DNA of 64,000 nt. Origin: Adenophora triphylla var. japonica. Lineage: Eukaryota > Streptophyta > Magnoliopsida > Asterales > Campanulaceae. The stretch lies in assembly GCA_022495995.1 (NCBI GenBank), contig JAFEMH010001292.1:372001-436000 (forward strand). The letters run 5' to 3'. Every line of letters begins with the position of its first letter. Within the stretch, counting starts at the first letter, position 1. The notes beneath the pieces were generated by a model. The model did no database searches and was not told the origin of the DNA. It was given only the letters and a program-made list of their open reading frames with translations. Shown one piece after another: positions 45,018 to 55,692 of the stretch. A program made the translations under genes and the position numbers.

Positions 45018-46337
45018 TGTAAGTACCCCAATCTGGATCGCTCTCCATCCCAGCATACGACAAAACCAGAGGCAAACTTCCGGAGGTCATAACTCCTTCA
45101 TACGAACTCCGATTGAGACGTGCCATATATGGTTGGAAAGCTCTCGACGAGAGCTAGCTTGCCATCACATTCACAAGAGCATGGAAAGTCCGTACGGACC
45201 ACTTTGCATGCCAAAAGGTCCGTACGGACCTCTTTGCACCAGACATAATCATTACGAAAATCCCCTTAAAGTCCACGAGATTCCCTCAAATCCCGGAAAT
45301 CCATCATTACCTAAGAGGTCCGTACGGACCTCTTTGCAGTTTTCCACTACTATAAATAGAGGGCTTCCCCTCCTCATTTTTACAGACCTCCCACTTCTCT
45401 CTTCCTCCCTAAGCCTTCTGGCTCCCCTTCTAAGACCTTTCGAGGCATTCCCGGCCCCTTCGGATCCTTCCGAGGCCTTCCGAGCCCCCTCGAGGTGCTC
45501 CGAAGCCTCTCAGAGCGCTCCCGAGACGGCTCCCGCGCTCCCGAGGCACTCTCGAGGTACTACGAGGCCCCTCGTGGTACTCAGAGGCCTTGCACAGTCT
45601 TTCCCACGGTGTCCGGCTCTTTCCGAGTCAAACCGGCGATCCCAGGCCTTGCCGAACCTGCGCCCGAATCCAACCAACGATTCCAACGCACGCCGAACCT
45701 CTGCAGGCCCGATCAGACGATCCCCACGCACGCCGAACCTGCGCCCCAACGCGGCTACGGTTTCAACTCACGCCGAAACTACGTCCGCGGACAACCGGCA
45801 TCCCGAAGCAATCCGGAACGCTACTCAGACCTCAAACACTATTCCCTGCGGAAGACGGACACGAACCAACATTGGTAAGGCTTCCTTCCTATTCTATTTC
45901 AATACATTTCAATACAATGTAGACATCCGATCTGACATGCATTTTTAAAAGCACACACACACACACAACTTTTTAAAGGATATTAGGGGTATCAGAAAGA
46001 CTCGTTTTACGAGGCGACTCGGGTGAGCTCTAATATTCTAATATTCTCTTCCGAGGAGTCATCGACCTCCGAACTCAAAATCTCATCACACAAAAACAGT
46101 TTAAAATTTATCTTTAAGCGATGCCCTTTTCAATGTTTTGGGCTTAATAAAAACGGCGTGGCGACTCTACAAAATGCGAAAGCAAAACGGCGAGACACCT
46201 CCAACACGCAACGCTAAACGGAATAAGCCGGATGCTTAGGGCGCGATTGTCTTGCCTCTCGGATCCGGGCGACTTCCCGAACGGCGACAAATGCGAGATG
46301 CAGGGGCTCACGCGCGAGCCGGATCCGGGTAATTTCG
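45018..46337 (+). repeat. 5' LTR of element B
   Basis: The outer edge is TGTAAGTACCCC and the inner edge GGGTAATTTCG. U3 has GTCCGTACGGAC palindromes at about 45188, 45217 and 45317. The TATA box TATAAATA is at 45351-45358. A dense G+C-rich region with CCGAGGCCTTCCGAGCC-like repeats follows the start site, and a long CA run lies at 45953. Confidence 0.92.
45187..45331 (+). promoter_or_regulatory. GTCCGTACGGAC palindromes in the B LTR
   Basis: AGTCCGTACGGACC (45187-45200), AGGTCCGTACGGACCT (45216-45231 and 45316-45331) are each followed by (A/T)CTTTGCA. The last is 19 bp before the TATA box. The 3' LTR has the same three at about 55859, 55889 and 55989. Confidence 0.65.
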
Positions 46338-46339
46338 GT

Positions 46340-46357
46340 TGGCGACTCATTTGAGGA
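46340..46357 (+). promoter_or_regulatory. primer binding site of element B
   Basis: TGGCGACTCATTTGAGGA lies two bases after the inner LTR edge. The first nine bases are shared with the A PBS; the remainder differs. Confidence 0.65.
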
Positions 46358-47654
46358 CATTTTGTTTTAAAAACTTTTAAACAAAACAAAAGATTTTTAA
46401 AATGATGATGAGGGTCAAACTTTCATTTTACCCCTTCCTTTAAGCATTGTGTGTGTGTGCACGTGCTTCGTTTTTATTTTACAAAAAAAAAAAATAAAAA
46501 TACAAAAAAAATGCATCAATATACATGCTGTGCATACATTTAAAATTCTTCAAAAATTTCTATTTTACTCGAAAAAGAATTTTAGAGACCGCACACTACG
46601 CGCCTTCTTGCCTCGGTTACACCGCACTCTACTCACATGCTTCTTGCCTCGGTTACACCGCACACTATGCGCACTTCTTTGCCTCGGATACACTGCACAC
46701 TACAACCCTTAACCGGAGTGGTCTCGGTTGCGATCCGTTTGGTCTTCCTAGGCCTCTTGGCGCGCGCGGGATCATTCCAAACATCCCATCCTAGCCAAGC
46801 GTCAACCACACGTTTGAGTCTTGAGTCACACTCTGTCCGGACTCGGTTGGTTTTACCCGGTCAGGTGTCATACGGCTGGATACATATACCATGCGGCCAT
46901 TTTACGAGTCAAGGCTCGGAACTCAAGATCCCTTGCGCAAGCAAAGCGATGAAAGGTCATGCTAAAATCTTGACACGATCTTGATTTCGAAGCTACACCC
47001 AGACGATGTTCCGTCCGGATATACATCCATGCTCGCATGACACCATGTCATCACGCCTTTGATACGTCGGCCATGACGATATGACCCGGCCGGCGCCTAA
47101 CGTCACGGATCCCTTGCGCAAGCAAGGTAAAGAGAAGGTCATGCCGAACTCTTGACACGATCTTGACTCGGTGGCGGCTCGGTTCACTATTCACATGGCT
47201 AACGCATCAAAACGAACATGACAGGCTCGGTCCTTAGGTTCGATTTTTCTTTTAGGCCGGTGGAAACCGCTTGCACTATAGGACCCTCGCACAGCTGTCC
47301 ATCCCGGGATGTCGAAATACGGGTGCAAAAGCGAGGGGCTTATAGCCGCACGGATGGTCTCCAGCGGCCCGGGATCTAGCATAGTTGCGAAAAGAAGAGC
47401 AATCTTTTCCAACCTACCTAGGATTACGAGAAAATCACGTTTTAAGTAAATTAAAACAACAAAAAAAATCGAGAAAATAAAAGAAACGGAAACCGCATGC
47501 CACGTGAGCTTTCCCCCTTCTATCCCGTTAGGCCATTCCTGTGTCTAAACCTTGCCCGTCGCCCCTCCAGTGAACCGAGAGTGGTTGAGAATCCTGGAAG
47601 CCGCCTTTTCGGTATTGAGGTCACAAGGTCCGATAGCCGCTTCCGGTTCAACGG
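46358..47654 (+). other. leader of element B
   Basis: This region is non-coding. It shares GAGACCGCACACTACGCGC (about 46584) with the A leader and contains short repeats of CTTGCCTCGGTTACACCGCA (46610-46690). Two copies of a CCTTGCGCAAGCAA(A/G)G inverted repeat (about 46930 and 47110) occupy the place of the TTCGCTCAAGCGAA repeats of A. Confidence 0.6.
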
Positions 47655-49620
47655 TCCGCACCGTCAATACTCCCCGTGACGGGATCAACGGATAACGGTG
47701 AGGGAAACGGAACCCCGCCACTAAGGAATCTCCGGACAATGGAGGAGGTGCTTTGCGAGCCTTCGAAGCCATCAAGAAGCGCCAAGAAGAACGGCAAGCT
47801 GGATCGTCGACACCTTGCGTCTTCGAGGAACGGTTGCGGTTCCCAGACTGATGGAACCTTTGTTCTCATAGAAGACGAAGACATACCGGCTCCCAGGTTT
47901 CTCAAAGCTATCGGCGGGTCCCGCCTCCGCCAAGCTACGAGATCCCGGCAACGCAAAGCGGCTCTCGCTCAGCTCCCCTCGCATCGGTCAGCGGCTCAGG
48001 CATGCACCTGCCTCGGATCGATCGGTTTCCGGCTCACGCACATCAAGCTCATTACCAACGGCACACATACGTGCTGCTCAGCGAGATCCGGTGCATCTCG
48101 GTATCCCCCGGGATTCAATCCTTTGCCTCTATACGAGCCTCGCAATCACAATCGAAGTCCCCATTCTTACCGGGGACGGGCATCCGAGCGGATATCCCAG
48201 GCATCTCAAGTTTGCCACTGCTAGCACGCCGTTGGGGCTAACGAATCGTTTCCCAGTTCCCAAACCACGGCCCTTAGCGGACCTGGCAATCACGCCCTCA
48301 ACTTGACACCCCGGGGTATGGGTTGGTATACACTCAACTACCTCCCAAGACTCCCGAATGGCGATCCCGTGACGATCCACCTCCATCTTCGATTTCCGTC
48401 CACTGAAAACGGTAACCCACCTCGGGCAGTGACCCTCACATGGCTTGGTTGATCGAACAGAGATGAAAGACATGCAAGGCAAGCTAGCTAGTTCTCGGAA
48501 GGACTCCCTCACGCCTACCGATCCGAACAAAGTGGTCCCTCTCCCTCCAAAGTTCGGGATGCCGGAAATGGAAAAGTTTGACGGAACGGAATGCCCAAAA
48601 CCCACATCGACACCTACGTCACGGGTATGAGAGCCAAAGGGGCAACCCCTCAACGGATGGCGGACCACTTCCGGCATTCTCTCAAATCCACGGCGCTAAG
48701 ATGGTTCCTCAATGTAAAGGCGGAAAACCGCTCCACGTGGGACCAAATCGGCGAGATCTTCCTAGAGAAGTACCGCGCCAACCTTGAGTGGGAGACAAAC
48801 CGCCACGATGCAAGCCACCGAGCAAAGGATGATGAACCCGTTGGCGAGTTCTACAAAAGATGGAATTGGAAGCTTAGCGAGATAATGGATCCGCTTTCCA
48901 AAGAAGAGCAAATGGATATCTTCCATTCTGCCTCAAACCATCTCTGAGGGCCTTGATTAGCCACCACTTCTATCACGACCTTCGTGCCATGGTCAATCTC
49001 GGGACCAAGTTCGAAAAGACGGCGAGCCTACAAAAGACACCGGCCACTCTTGCTCCTTCCCACCGCTACCGGGCGGCCTCGTCAAATTCGGCGCTTTGTT
49101 CCAAACATAGGAAAGGAGGCCGCCGGAGCGATCCAGCTACATCGAACGGAGTCAGGAAGCCGCGATCAAGCGCCCACGAGAAATAACAATCCTCCCCGGA
49201 CGCGGCGTTCTCGGCACTTCGACAACCTTGGAATGCCTCTAAGCCAAGTGTTTGAGGCGTTGATGAAGCGAGAACATGCTCAAGCCCCTTGAGAATTATC
49301 GGTAGGAATCCTAACCTAAGCGTGGATATGAGCAAGCATTGCGCTTTTCACAACTACCGGGCCACACCACCAGCAATTGCGTCATACTAAAACAAGCGAT
49401 CCAAAGGCTGATTGAAGAAGGAAAGTTGGAATGCCCACGCGGTCCCGGCACGATCGGAAATCAATTCCCCAACAACAATTGGGGAAAGCATCGATGAGAA
49501 GCCTTTCGACCTTCTCAGCGCGTCAAAAATGCCATTGAGGAGGCTGGGTTACCTTCTCATGACCCACAACCGGCAAAGAAGAAATCGTGGAAGCTTGATC
49601 TAACCCGAGTCTCCTAGAGT
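47655..49620 (+). pseudogene. element B gag
   Basis: The start corresponding to A's ATG reads GTG (about 47676), then TGSTDNGEGNGT. Several frame changes follow (TFVLIEDEDIPAP near 47860). The conserved core begins in MPEMEKFDGTECPK (about 48560). After a frameshift it continues with THIDTYVTGMRAKGATPQRM, STALRWFLNVKAENRSTWDQ and EPVGEFYKRWNWKLSEIMDP (48591-48947). A proline/arginine linker, GMPLSQVFEALMKR and a KHCAFHNYRG zinc-finger-like piece (near 49335) end the gene. Stops and frameshifts show that it is dead. No protease DTG or DSG motif follows. Confidence 0.8.
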
Positions 49621-50478
49621 CTAGCTTCTAAAATAAAAGACCACGAGTGCTGTCGTGTTTAAAGTTTAAGTCTCTCGAGTCGTCGACGGCCTTATGCTGA
49701 AGATTATGTGTTTGTAACAAAAATTGCGCTTCTTTATGCTTCGAATAAAAGTTCGACCTTTACGAGTATCCCCTCATTGCCACTTTAACAAATGATAAAT
49801 TAACTAACCAAAAGCAGGTTAATAATGATTCACTTGATAAAGGCAGACACATTAATGAACAATGCATTAAACAAATCTTTAAGCATGTTGTCAAACGAGA
49901 AAAATCGGGCCCAGTGCCGAGAATGTTCTAACCAAAATGAATTTGGGAGCTGGCTGAAGAGTCCAAAGAGACGCAAATCAAAGAATCATACGAGTCCACC
50001 TCGTAGGTTCTAGTCTTGTTCTCATTCAATCAGGTCCTCCTCGGACATTGTAATTAAGTCTTCAATTTTCCATACGAAAGTTTTCTTTCTTTTCTTGCTA
50101 GACTTGAGACATTATTTTGCACCCCACATTACATTTAATGAAATGGTTTTGTTCTATGTGATCACTTGCATTGCTCAACAAGTAATTCCACAAATGATTA
50201 ATGCTTTGATTAATTGGTGTGAGAAAGTCAATCGGTAGCTCCCCATACACCTTACCATACCCCACACAAAGGCCTCCATCAAGCCATACACTTTCCAAAA
50301 CATGTCCCCACCATCACCTTGACCAATTCAACGACGGCGGGAACATCAAAGGACAACAAAAGGTCACTCAGCATCAAAAGATTGACCCCATGTCGACAAC
50401 AATTTAGGCGCTTGCCTTCGCCCTCGCGCGCATCAAGAAAGTTCAAGCGGGGGCTTGCCTTCGCCCTCGGAAATGCTT

Positions 50479-50513
<35 letters not shown>

Positions 50514-51556
50514 AGCTCAAGCGAAGCTACACAAAAAAAAAAAAAGCTCAAGCGAAGCTTCACAAAAATAAATGAGGTCAGACCCGAGCCAACGATCAAG
50601 AAGCAATGGATTCATTAAAGCTGCCGTCAAATACGACTTGTCAAGGAATCACCTCGAGGCTGTGCCTCGTCATTCAACCTTAGAGCCTTTTCGCGAAGGC
50701 CGCGCAAATATTCATGCCACGGCCCCAAAGCCAAACACGGTTCAAACCCGAACTACGTCGACTGAGCTCCTTGTCTTAAGGGGAACGTAGGCATCCAGAA
50801 ATGGTCCGATCATAAACACATACAAATCCACAAACCCGATCTCATCAATGACCTCTCCTATACACAAACCTTCTTTCACACCAGACCAACTCGATCCTTG
50901 ATACCGGTTGACTTTCTCCTCGTGATTAATCAAAGCATATCGAGGTTTAATTGTTGAATAACCGAACATCAACAAAGGGTTTTAAGCAAACAAGTGATCA
51001 TTGTGAACAAATCAAGTTTTCGGATGTCTCGACAAGTCTTCTTTTTCTACAAAATAGGACAATAGAGCTAAACAAGCGATTTTAAATCGTGAGGGCTTCC
51101 ATACACTTTTACAAGCTTTTCGGTACTCATACTCTCTCAAAAGAGTCAAACCCAAAAGCATTTCTTTTGTGCCTACATCAAATAAGGCATTCACACTGAG
51201 GGGACCCGTTCCCACCTTTTCAAAAATAAATACGCCCTTGCAAGTGTACATTACGAGTCATTTCTTCCACAAAGAGGGTCGAACTACGCGGACTGAGCCT
51301 CTCGGTCAGGGGAACGTAGGCGGCCTTCATTGGTTCGGTCTAAGGAATACACAAAATTCCAAAAATTGATGCCACGAGGCTCGGGAAAGAAGCAAGCAAG
51401 AGATTTTGCGTCTCGACAAAGCTTTAAAAGTAAATCACAAATCATCACGGTTAAAACACTTCTTGATGAGTTCAAGCACGGTCTACTCTCAAACTCACAA
51501 CATGCTAAAAGACGACTTAAAACATTTAACAATCAATGTGTGCACGATGCCGATGA
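49621..51556 (+). other. non-coding spacer after gag in element B
   Basis: This is the counterpart of A 40756-43229, with no pol domain. It includes an A run of about 30 bases (50480-50510), AAGCTCAAGCGAAGCT repeats at about 50515 and 50545, and hairpins CTACG...CGTAG at 50753-50790 and 51284-51319. Confidence 0.6.
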
Positions 51557-52234
51557 ATGGATACTCGGTGTTTCGGAAGGTCATTCCATGCTACTCGCGT
51601 TTGGCCCTTCATCACTCTTTCCTTTCCTCCCTCGTCCCCAGCGGAGTCTTTTTCATTCCCCATGAGCGAGTTCTGTCTCCCTCATTCGAGATCGGGAGTC
51701 CTCCTTGTCGTGTCAAACGAACCGGTCGCTCTCGAGCATCGTTCACCGTGCCTCGGCTCGGATCTCCTCCTACGAGTGCACGAAAGGGGACCTCTCCCGC
51801 CGGTCATCAACTCGAGTCACGTAGTCAAACAAAGCGTCTCCCGCGACATCACGAGGTTAGACCAAGCTTGCACTCCTAAGGCTATAGCGGAGACGACAAT
51901 CTTGCCCCGAGAATTGCTTCACGCCTTTGCTCCCCAAAAACCACTTGGAGTGCACAGATATGCTACTCATACCAATCCGGGTACTCGATGGTCGAGACAA
52001 CATTCTCCGGCATCTAAGGAGCACCGCGGGAGGGAAGCGGAATACTTCCATACCCTCGGAAAATACATAAAAGCATCGGGATCTGTCATGCAGAAAGAAG
52101 CTACCTCCACGTTGGCAATGTCATCCCGGCCCGGCCAAAGGCTCTGCCTCATCCCGGGCGACGGGAAACAAGCAACGGAACACGAGAAAGAGGACGAGGC
52201 AAACACGGAACTCGACAACATAGGAACCTTCTGA
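51557..52234 (+). CDS. 225-codon open frame of unknown nature in element B
   Basis: The frame is open from ATG 51557 to TGA at about 52234. I recognise no family. The second half has a plausible protein-like composition (YFHTLGKYIKASGSVMQKEA, then HEKEDEANTELDN), while the first half is Ser/Pro/Arg-rich and may be fortuitous. No counterpart is seen in A. It may be a chance frame in G+C-rich spacer. Confidence 0.2.
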   Translation: MDTRCFGRSFHATRVWPFITLSFPPSSPAESFSFPMSEFCLPHSRSGVLLVVSNEPVALEHRSPCLGSDLLLRVHERGPLPPVINSSHVVKQSVSRDITRLDQACTPKAIAETTILPRELLHAFAPQKPLGVHRYATHTNPGTRWSRQHSPASKEHRGREAEYFHTLGKYIKASGSVMQKEATSTLAMSSRPGQRLCLIPGDGKQATEHEKEDEANTELDNIGTF

Positions 52235-53090
52235 CGGGCCCTCCTAGTTTCAATCCCCCAAGGAAACCCACCCAAGCGAATCGATGCGTACCAAGATGTG
52301 CCATCCATCTCTCCCAGCGGGTGATCCATGTCCAAGACAAAAGGTCACCGAGCAAACGTCCACGGACTAAGAGACGCCGGAGACTCGGGCATGGTTTGAA
52401 GCCTCTCTCGCAACCATAATGCAAGCAAAGCGGGGGCTTCCCCGCATGAATCGGTCCCTCATCACCGGATGATCTACAGTGGAAGGTTTCCCTGGAACCA
52501 AAGGAGCGATATCCTCGCCCGCCCGACAATGGCTGCCATATCAAACGAGCACCGTCACATATCCTGAGGTAGCTGACCCCGAAAAGAGTGGCTATCAAGC
52601 CAAAGCGAACGCGTCCCAGGAGACATCACTCCCGCCACCGCTCATGAAGCTGTAGGCTGCCCGGCCCCATTTTGCTCGAGAAAACTTGCAGCTGCCTCGG
52701 CCTCCATTAACCACAAATGCATTCCCGGCTCATGCGACATGCACAAAAATAATAATAAGCTAGCAACAATTCCTAGGTCAATCCGGGAATCACAAATACG
52801 TCATTACATCTTAAATAAAATACTTTCTTTGTGCAAATACAAGTGTTTTATTACGGGTACAAAATGTATGTTGCTCTACAAAAAAAAAACAATGGAAAGA
52901 GGAAAAGCAAAAGAGCCTAATCCGATTCATCATCATCCTCCTCCACAAATGAGAAATTCGGCATCTCGGCGCCTCCGCCCGGCCACATCATCGTCCTCGG
53001 TGAACCCGGCACCTTCCTCGGCCGGATAATCCAAGAAGTCCACGGGAATAAGAACGAAGAAGGAAAAAGAAGATGAGCCGTCCCTCCTCT
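52235..53090. other. spacer of element B with a possible antisense acidic tail
   Basis: Mostly non-coding. On the minus strand 52918-52975 reads NFSFVEEDDDESD followed by a stop, reminiscent of the acidic end of the PMD gene in A. No PMD core is found upstream of it, where the minisatellite at 53100 begins. Confidence 0.35.
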
Positions 53091-53099
53091 CCTTGTCCG

Positions 53100-53790
53100 G
53101 CCACACAGGCGTCCCACGTCCTCGCCAAGTTCGAGACGGAGGTGCTACCTCGCCCTCGCCAAGTTCGAGACGGAGGCTCCATCTCGCCCTCACCGCAAGT
53201 TCGAGACGGAGCGCTACCTCGCCCTCGCCAAGTTCGAGACAAAGGCTCCATCTCGCCCTCACCGCAAGTTCGAGACGGAGGCGCCGTCTCGCCCTCGCGC
53301 AAGTTCGAGACGGGCGCTACCTCGCCCTCGCAAGTTCGAGACGGGCGCCACCTCGCCCTCACCGCAAGTTCGAGACGGGCGCTACCTCGCCCTCGCAAGT
53401 TCGAGACGAGAGGTTCCACCTCGCCCTCCCCGCAAGTTCGGACGGGCGCTACCTCGCCCTCACCAAGTTCGAGACGAGAGGCTCCATCTCGCCCTCCCCG
53501 CAAGTTCGAGACGGGCGCTACCTCGCCCTCGCAAGTTCGAGATAGAGGCTCCATCTCGCCCTCCCCGCAAGTTCGGACGGAGGCGCTACCTCGCCCTCGC
53601 CAAGTTCGAGCAGAGGTTCCACCTCGCCCTCACCGCAAGTTCGAGACGGGCGCTACCTCGCCCTCGCAAGTTCGAGACGGAGGCTCCATCTCGCCCTCAC
53701 CGCAAGTTCGAGACGGGCGCTACCTCGCCCTCACCAAGTTCGGGCGGAGGTTCCACCTCGCCCTCGCGCAAGTTCGAACAAAGGCTCCGT
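53100..53790 (+). repeat. minisatellite 1 of element B
   Basis: About 30-bp units built from CAAGTTCGAGACGG(A)GGC, then (T)CCATCTCGCCCTC or GCTACCTCGCCCTCGC alternate more than twenty times. Long frames on both strands through it are artefacts of the repeat length. Confidence 0.92.
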
Positions 53791-54189
53791 CGCGTCCTCG
53801 TCCTTTCGCGGACTTCGGTCAAAACGCCGGCGCATCCGCGGCATTTCGGCAACTTCGGTCGGGCGCCACACGTCCTCAACATTTCAACAACTCGATCGGG
53901 CGCCCCGTGCCCTGTAACACTTGGCAATTCGGCCAAAGACGCCACCATGTCCTCTTCATCTCGGTCGGAGGTGCCCCACATCCTCAACAATTCAACTTCC
54001 TCCTCATGAAGGTGCCTCCTCCTGCGGGTAAACACGGCAAAGGTATGTCAATAAACTTCAAACGCAAGACATAGTTGTAATAAATGCTACATAAAAGAAG
54101 AATCGGCCACGGCATGATGCCTTTCCAAAAATTCCCACAAACAAAGTTCCATATAGGATCCACAAAATGCCCGTCAAACTCGACTTAGG

Positions 54190-54800
54190 TCCAGGACGCC
54201 TTAGAATAGTCTCAACTTAGGTCATATTCTGAACTAGGTCCCAACTTAGGGTCATATTCTGAACTAGGTCCCGACTTAGGTCATACTCTGAACTAGGTCC
54301 CAACTTAGGTCATACTCTGAACTAGGTCCCAACTTAGGTCATACTCTGAACTAGGTCCCAACTTAGGTCATATTCTGAACTAGGTCCCAACTTAGGGTCA
54401 TATTCTGAACTAGGTCCCAACTTAGGGTCATATTCTGAACTAGGTCCCAACTTAGGTCATATTCTGAACTAGGTCCCAACTTAGGTCATACTCTGAACTA
54501 GGTCCCAACTTAGGTCATACTCCTGAACTAGGTCCCAACTTAGGTCATATTCTGAACTAGGTCCCAACTTAGGGTCATATTCCTGAACTAGGTCCCAACT
54601 TAGGTCATATTCTGAACTAGGTCCCAACTTAGGGTCATACTCCCGAACTAGGTCCCAACTTAGGTCATACTCTGAACTAGGTCCCAACTTAGGTCATATT
54701 CTGAACTAGGTCCCAACTTAGGGTCATATTCTGAACTAGGTCCCAACTTAGGGTCATATTCTGAACTAGGTCACAACTTGGGTTCATACTCCCGAACTAA
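54190..54800 (+). repeat. minisatellite 2 of element B
   Basis: About twenty units of 29-31 bp, consensus CTAGGTCCCAACTTAGGTCA then TATTCTGAA, with single-base variants (GGGTCA, TACTC, CCTGAA). The last units degenerate into CCCGAACTAAGCTTCAACTC. Confidence 0.95.
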
Positions 54801-54859
54801 GCTTCAACTCGGGACATCGCCACGTCCGCTCACCTGACAAACCTCACTACTTCACCACG

Positions 54860-55150
54860 GGCGGCCGGAAGGCTTTAAACCACTCGGTCAGGAAGACCGT
54901 ATAAACCTCCCCATCACTATCTCCGGCCGGAAGGCTTTAAACCACTCGGTCAGGAGGCTGTATAAATCGGCCAAACTACTATCCCGGCCGGAAGGCTTTA
55001 AACCACTCGGTCAGGAGCGTATAAATCGGCCAAACTACTATCCCCGGCCGGAAGGCTCTAAACCACTCGGTCAGGAAGACCGTATAAATCTCCCAAATCA
55101 CTATCGCCGGCCGGAAGGCCTTAAACCACCCGATTAGGAAAATCGTAAAA
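54860..55150 (+). repeat. minisatellite 3 of element B
   Basis: Five units near 58 bp contain GGCCGGAAGGCTTTAAACCA, CTCGGTCAGGA and GTATAAATC. CGGCCGGAAGG and the middle portion are conserved, and the last unit is diverged (CCCGATTAGGAAAATCGT). Confidence 0.92.
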
Positions 55151-55299
55151 TTTCCATCCCGAGGATACCACCACGTCCTCACAATTGACCTCGGCGGTCA
55201 CCGCATGTCGGGACATCACCCGTCCTTATCAGCGGCCTCGGCGGTCACACAACACTTTAGGGCACCACCACGCTCACATACACTCCACAATTTCACGAC

Positions 55300-55690
55300 C
55301 TGCGAACTACGACCGGGCTTGATTCCCGCCGAGGATACGTAGGAATCCTATCGCGGGGTCCGGCCATCGACCTATACGGTCGCTCGGGACACCGCCACGT
55401 CCTTATCAGCGACCTCGGCGGTCACACAACACTTCGAGGGCACCACCACGCCCGCACTCACAAACACTCACCCCACACACGAACTACGATCGGGCTTGAT
55501 TCCCGCTAGGGATACGTAGGAATCCTATCGCGGGGTCCGGCCAGGCGGCCTAAACGGTCACATAACGGGACACCGCCGTGTCCTCGCGCAGACCTACACG
55601 GTCACTTCCTCTCCCGGCCACGCGATCCAGATCGGGACCCTTATCTTATCGACGGACCCCACTTCTTTCATAAGTGACGTCGCCAGGGCT
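55300..55690 (+). repeat. hairpin-rich block before the B 3' LTR
   Basis: Two copies of GAACTACGA(C/T)CGGGCTTGATTCC ... GGATACGTAGGAATCCTATC (CTACG 55307/CGTAG 55338, and 55484/55514) are followed by CGACCTATACGGTCG, GGCCTAAACGGTCA and GACCTACACGGTC hairpins. The arrangement parallels A 59640-60060. The block ends in TGACGTCGCCAGGGCTTA, directly before the LTR. Confidence 0.75.
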
Positions 55691-55692
55691 TA

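Noticed and set aside
44887..45948. 353-codon frame crossing the left edge of element B
   Set aside because: It starts in the antisense strand of the PMD gene and runs across the target duplication into the LTR, so it postdates the insertion and is fortuitous.
47676..48224. 182-codon frame as an intact gag start in element B
   Set aside because: Comparison with A shows that the homologous residues switch frames inside it and that the start codon is GTG in place of ATG.
50480..50510. Long A run as a polyadenylation tail of a LINE or SINE
   Set aside because: No upstream SINE/LINE body or target duplication; it is in the spacer of B, where the parallel region of A has similar shorter A runs.
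53073..54074. 333-codon open frame on the plus strand (and long minus-strand frames) over the minisatellite
   Set aside because: The frame follows from repeat units with few stops; the protein is a monotonous Arg/Ser/Pro repeat that changes with the unit length.
54190..54800. Regularly spaced short repeats resembling a CRISPR array
   Set aside because: The units are contiguous 29-31 bp tandem copies without unique spacers, in a plant retrotransposon with no cas genes.
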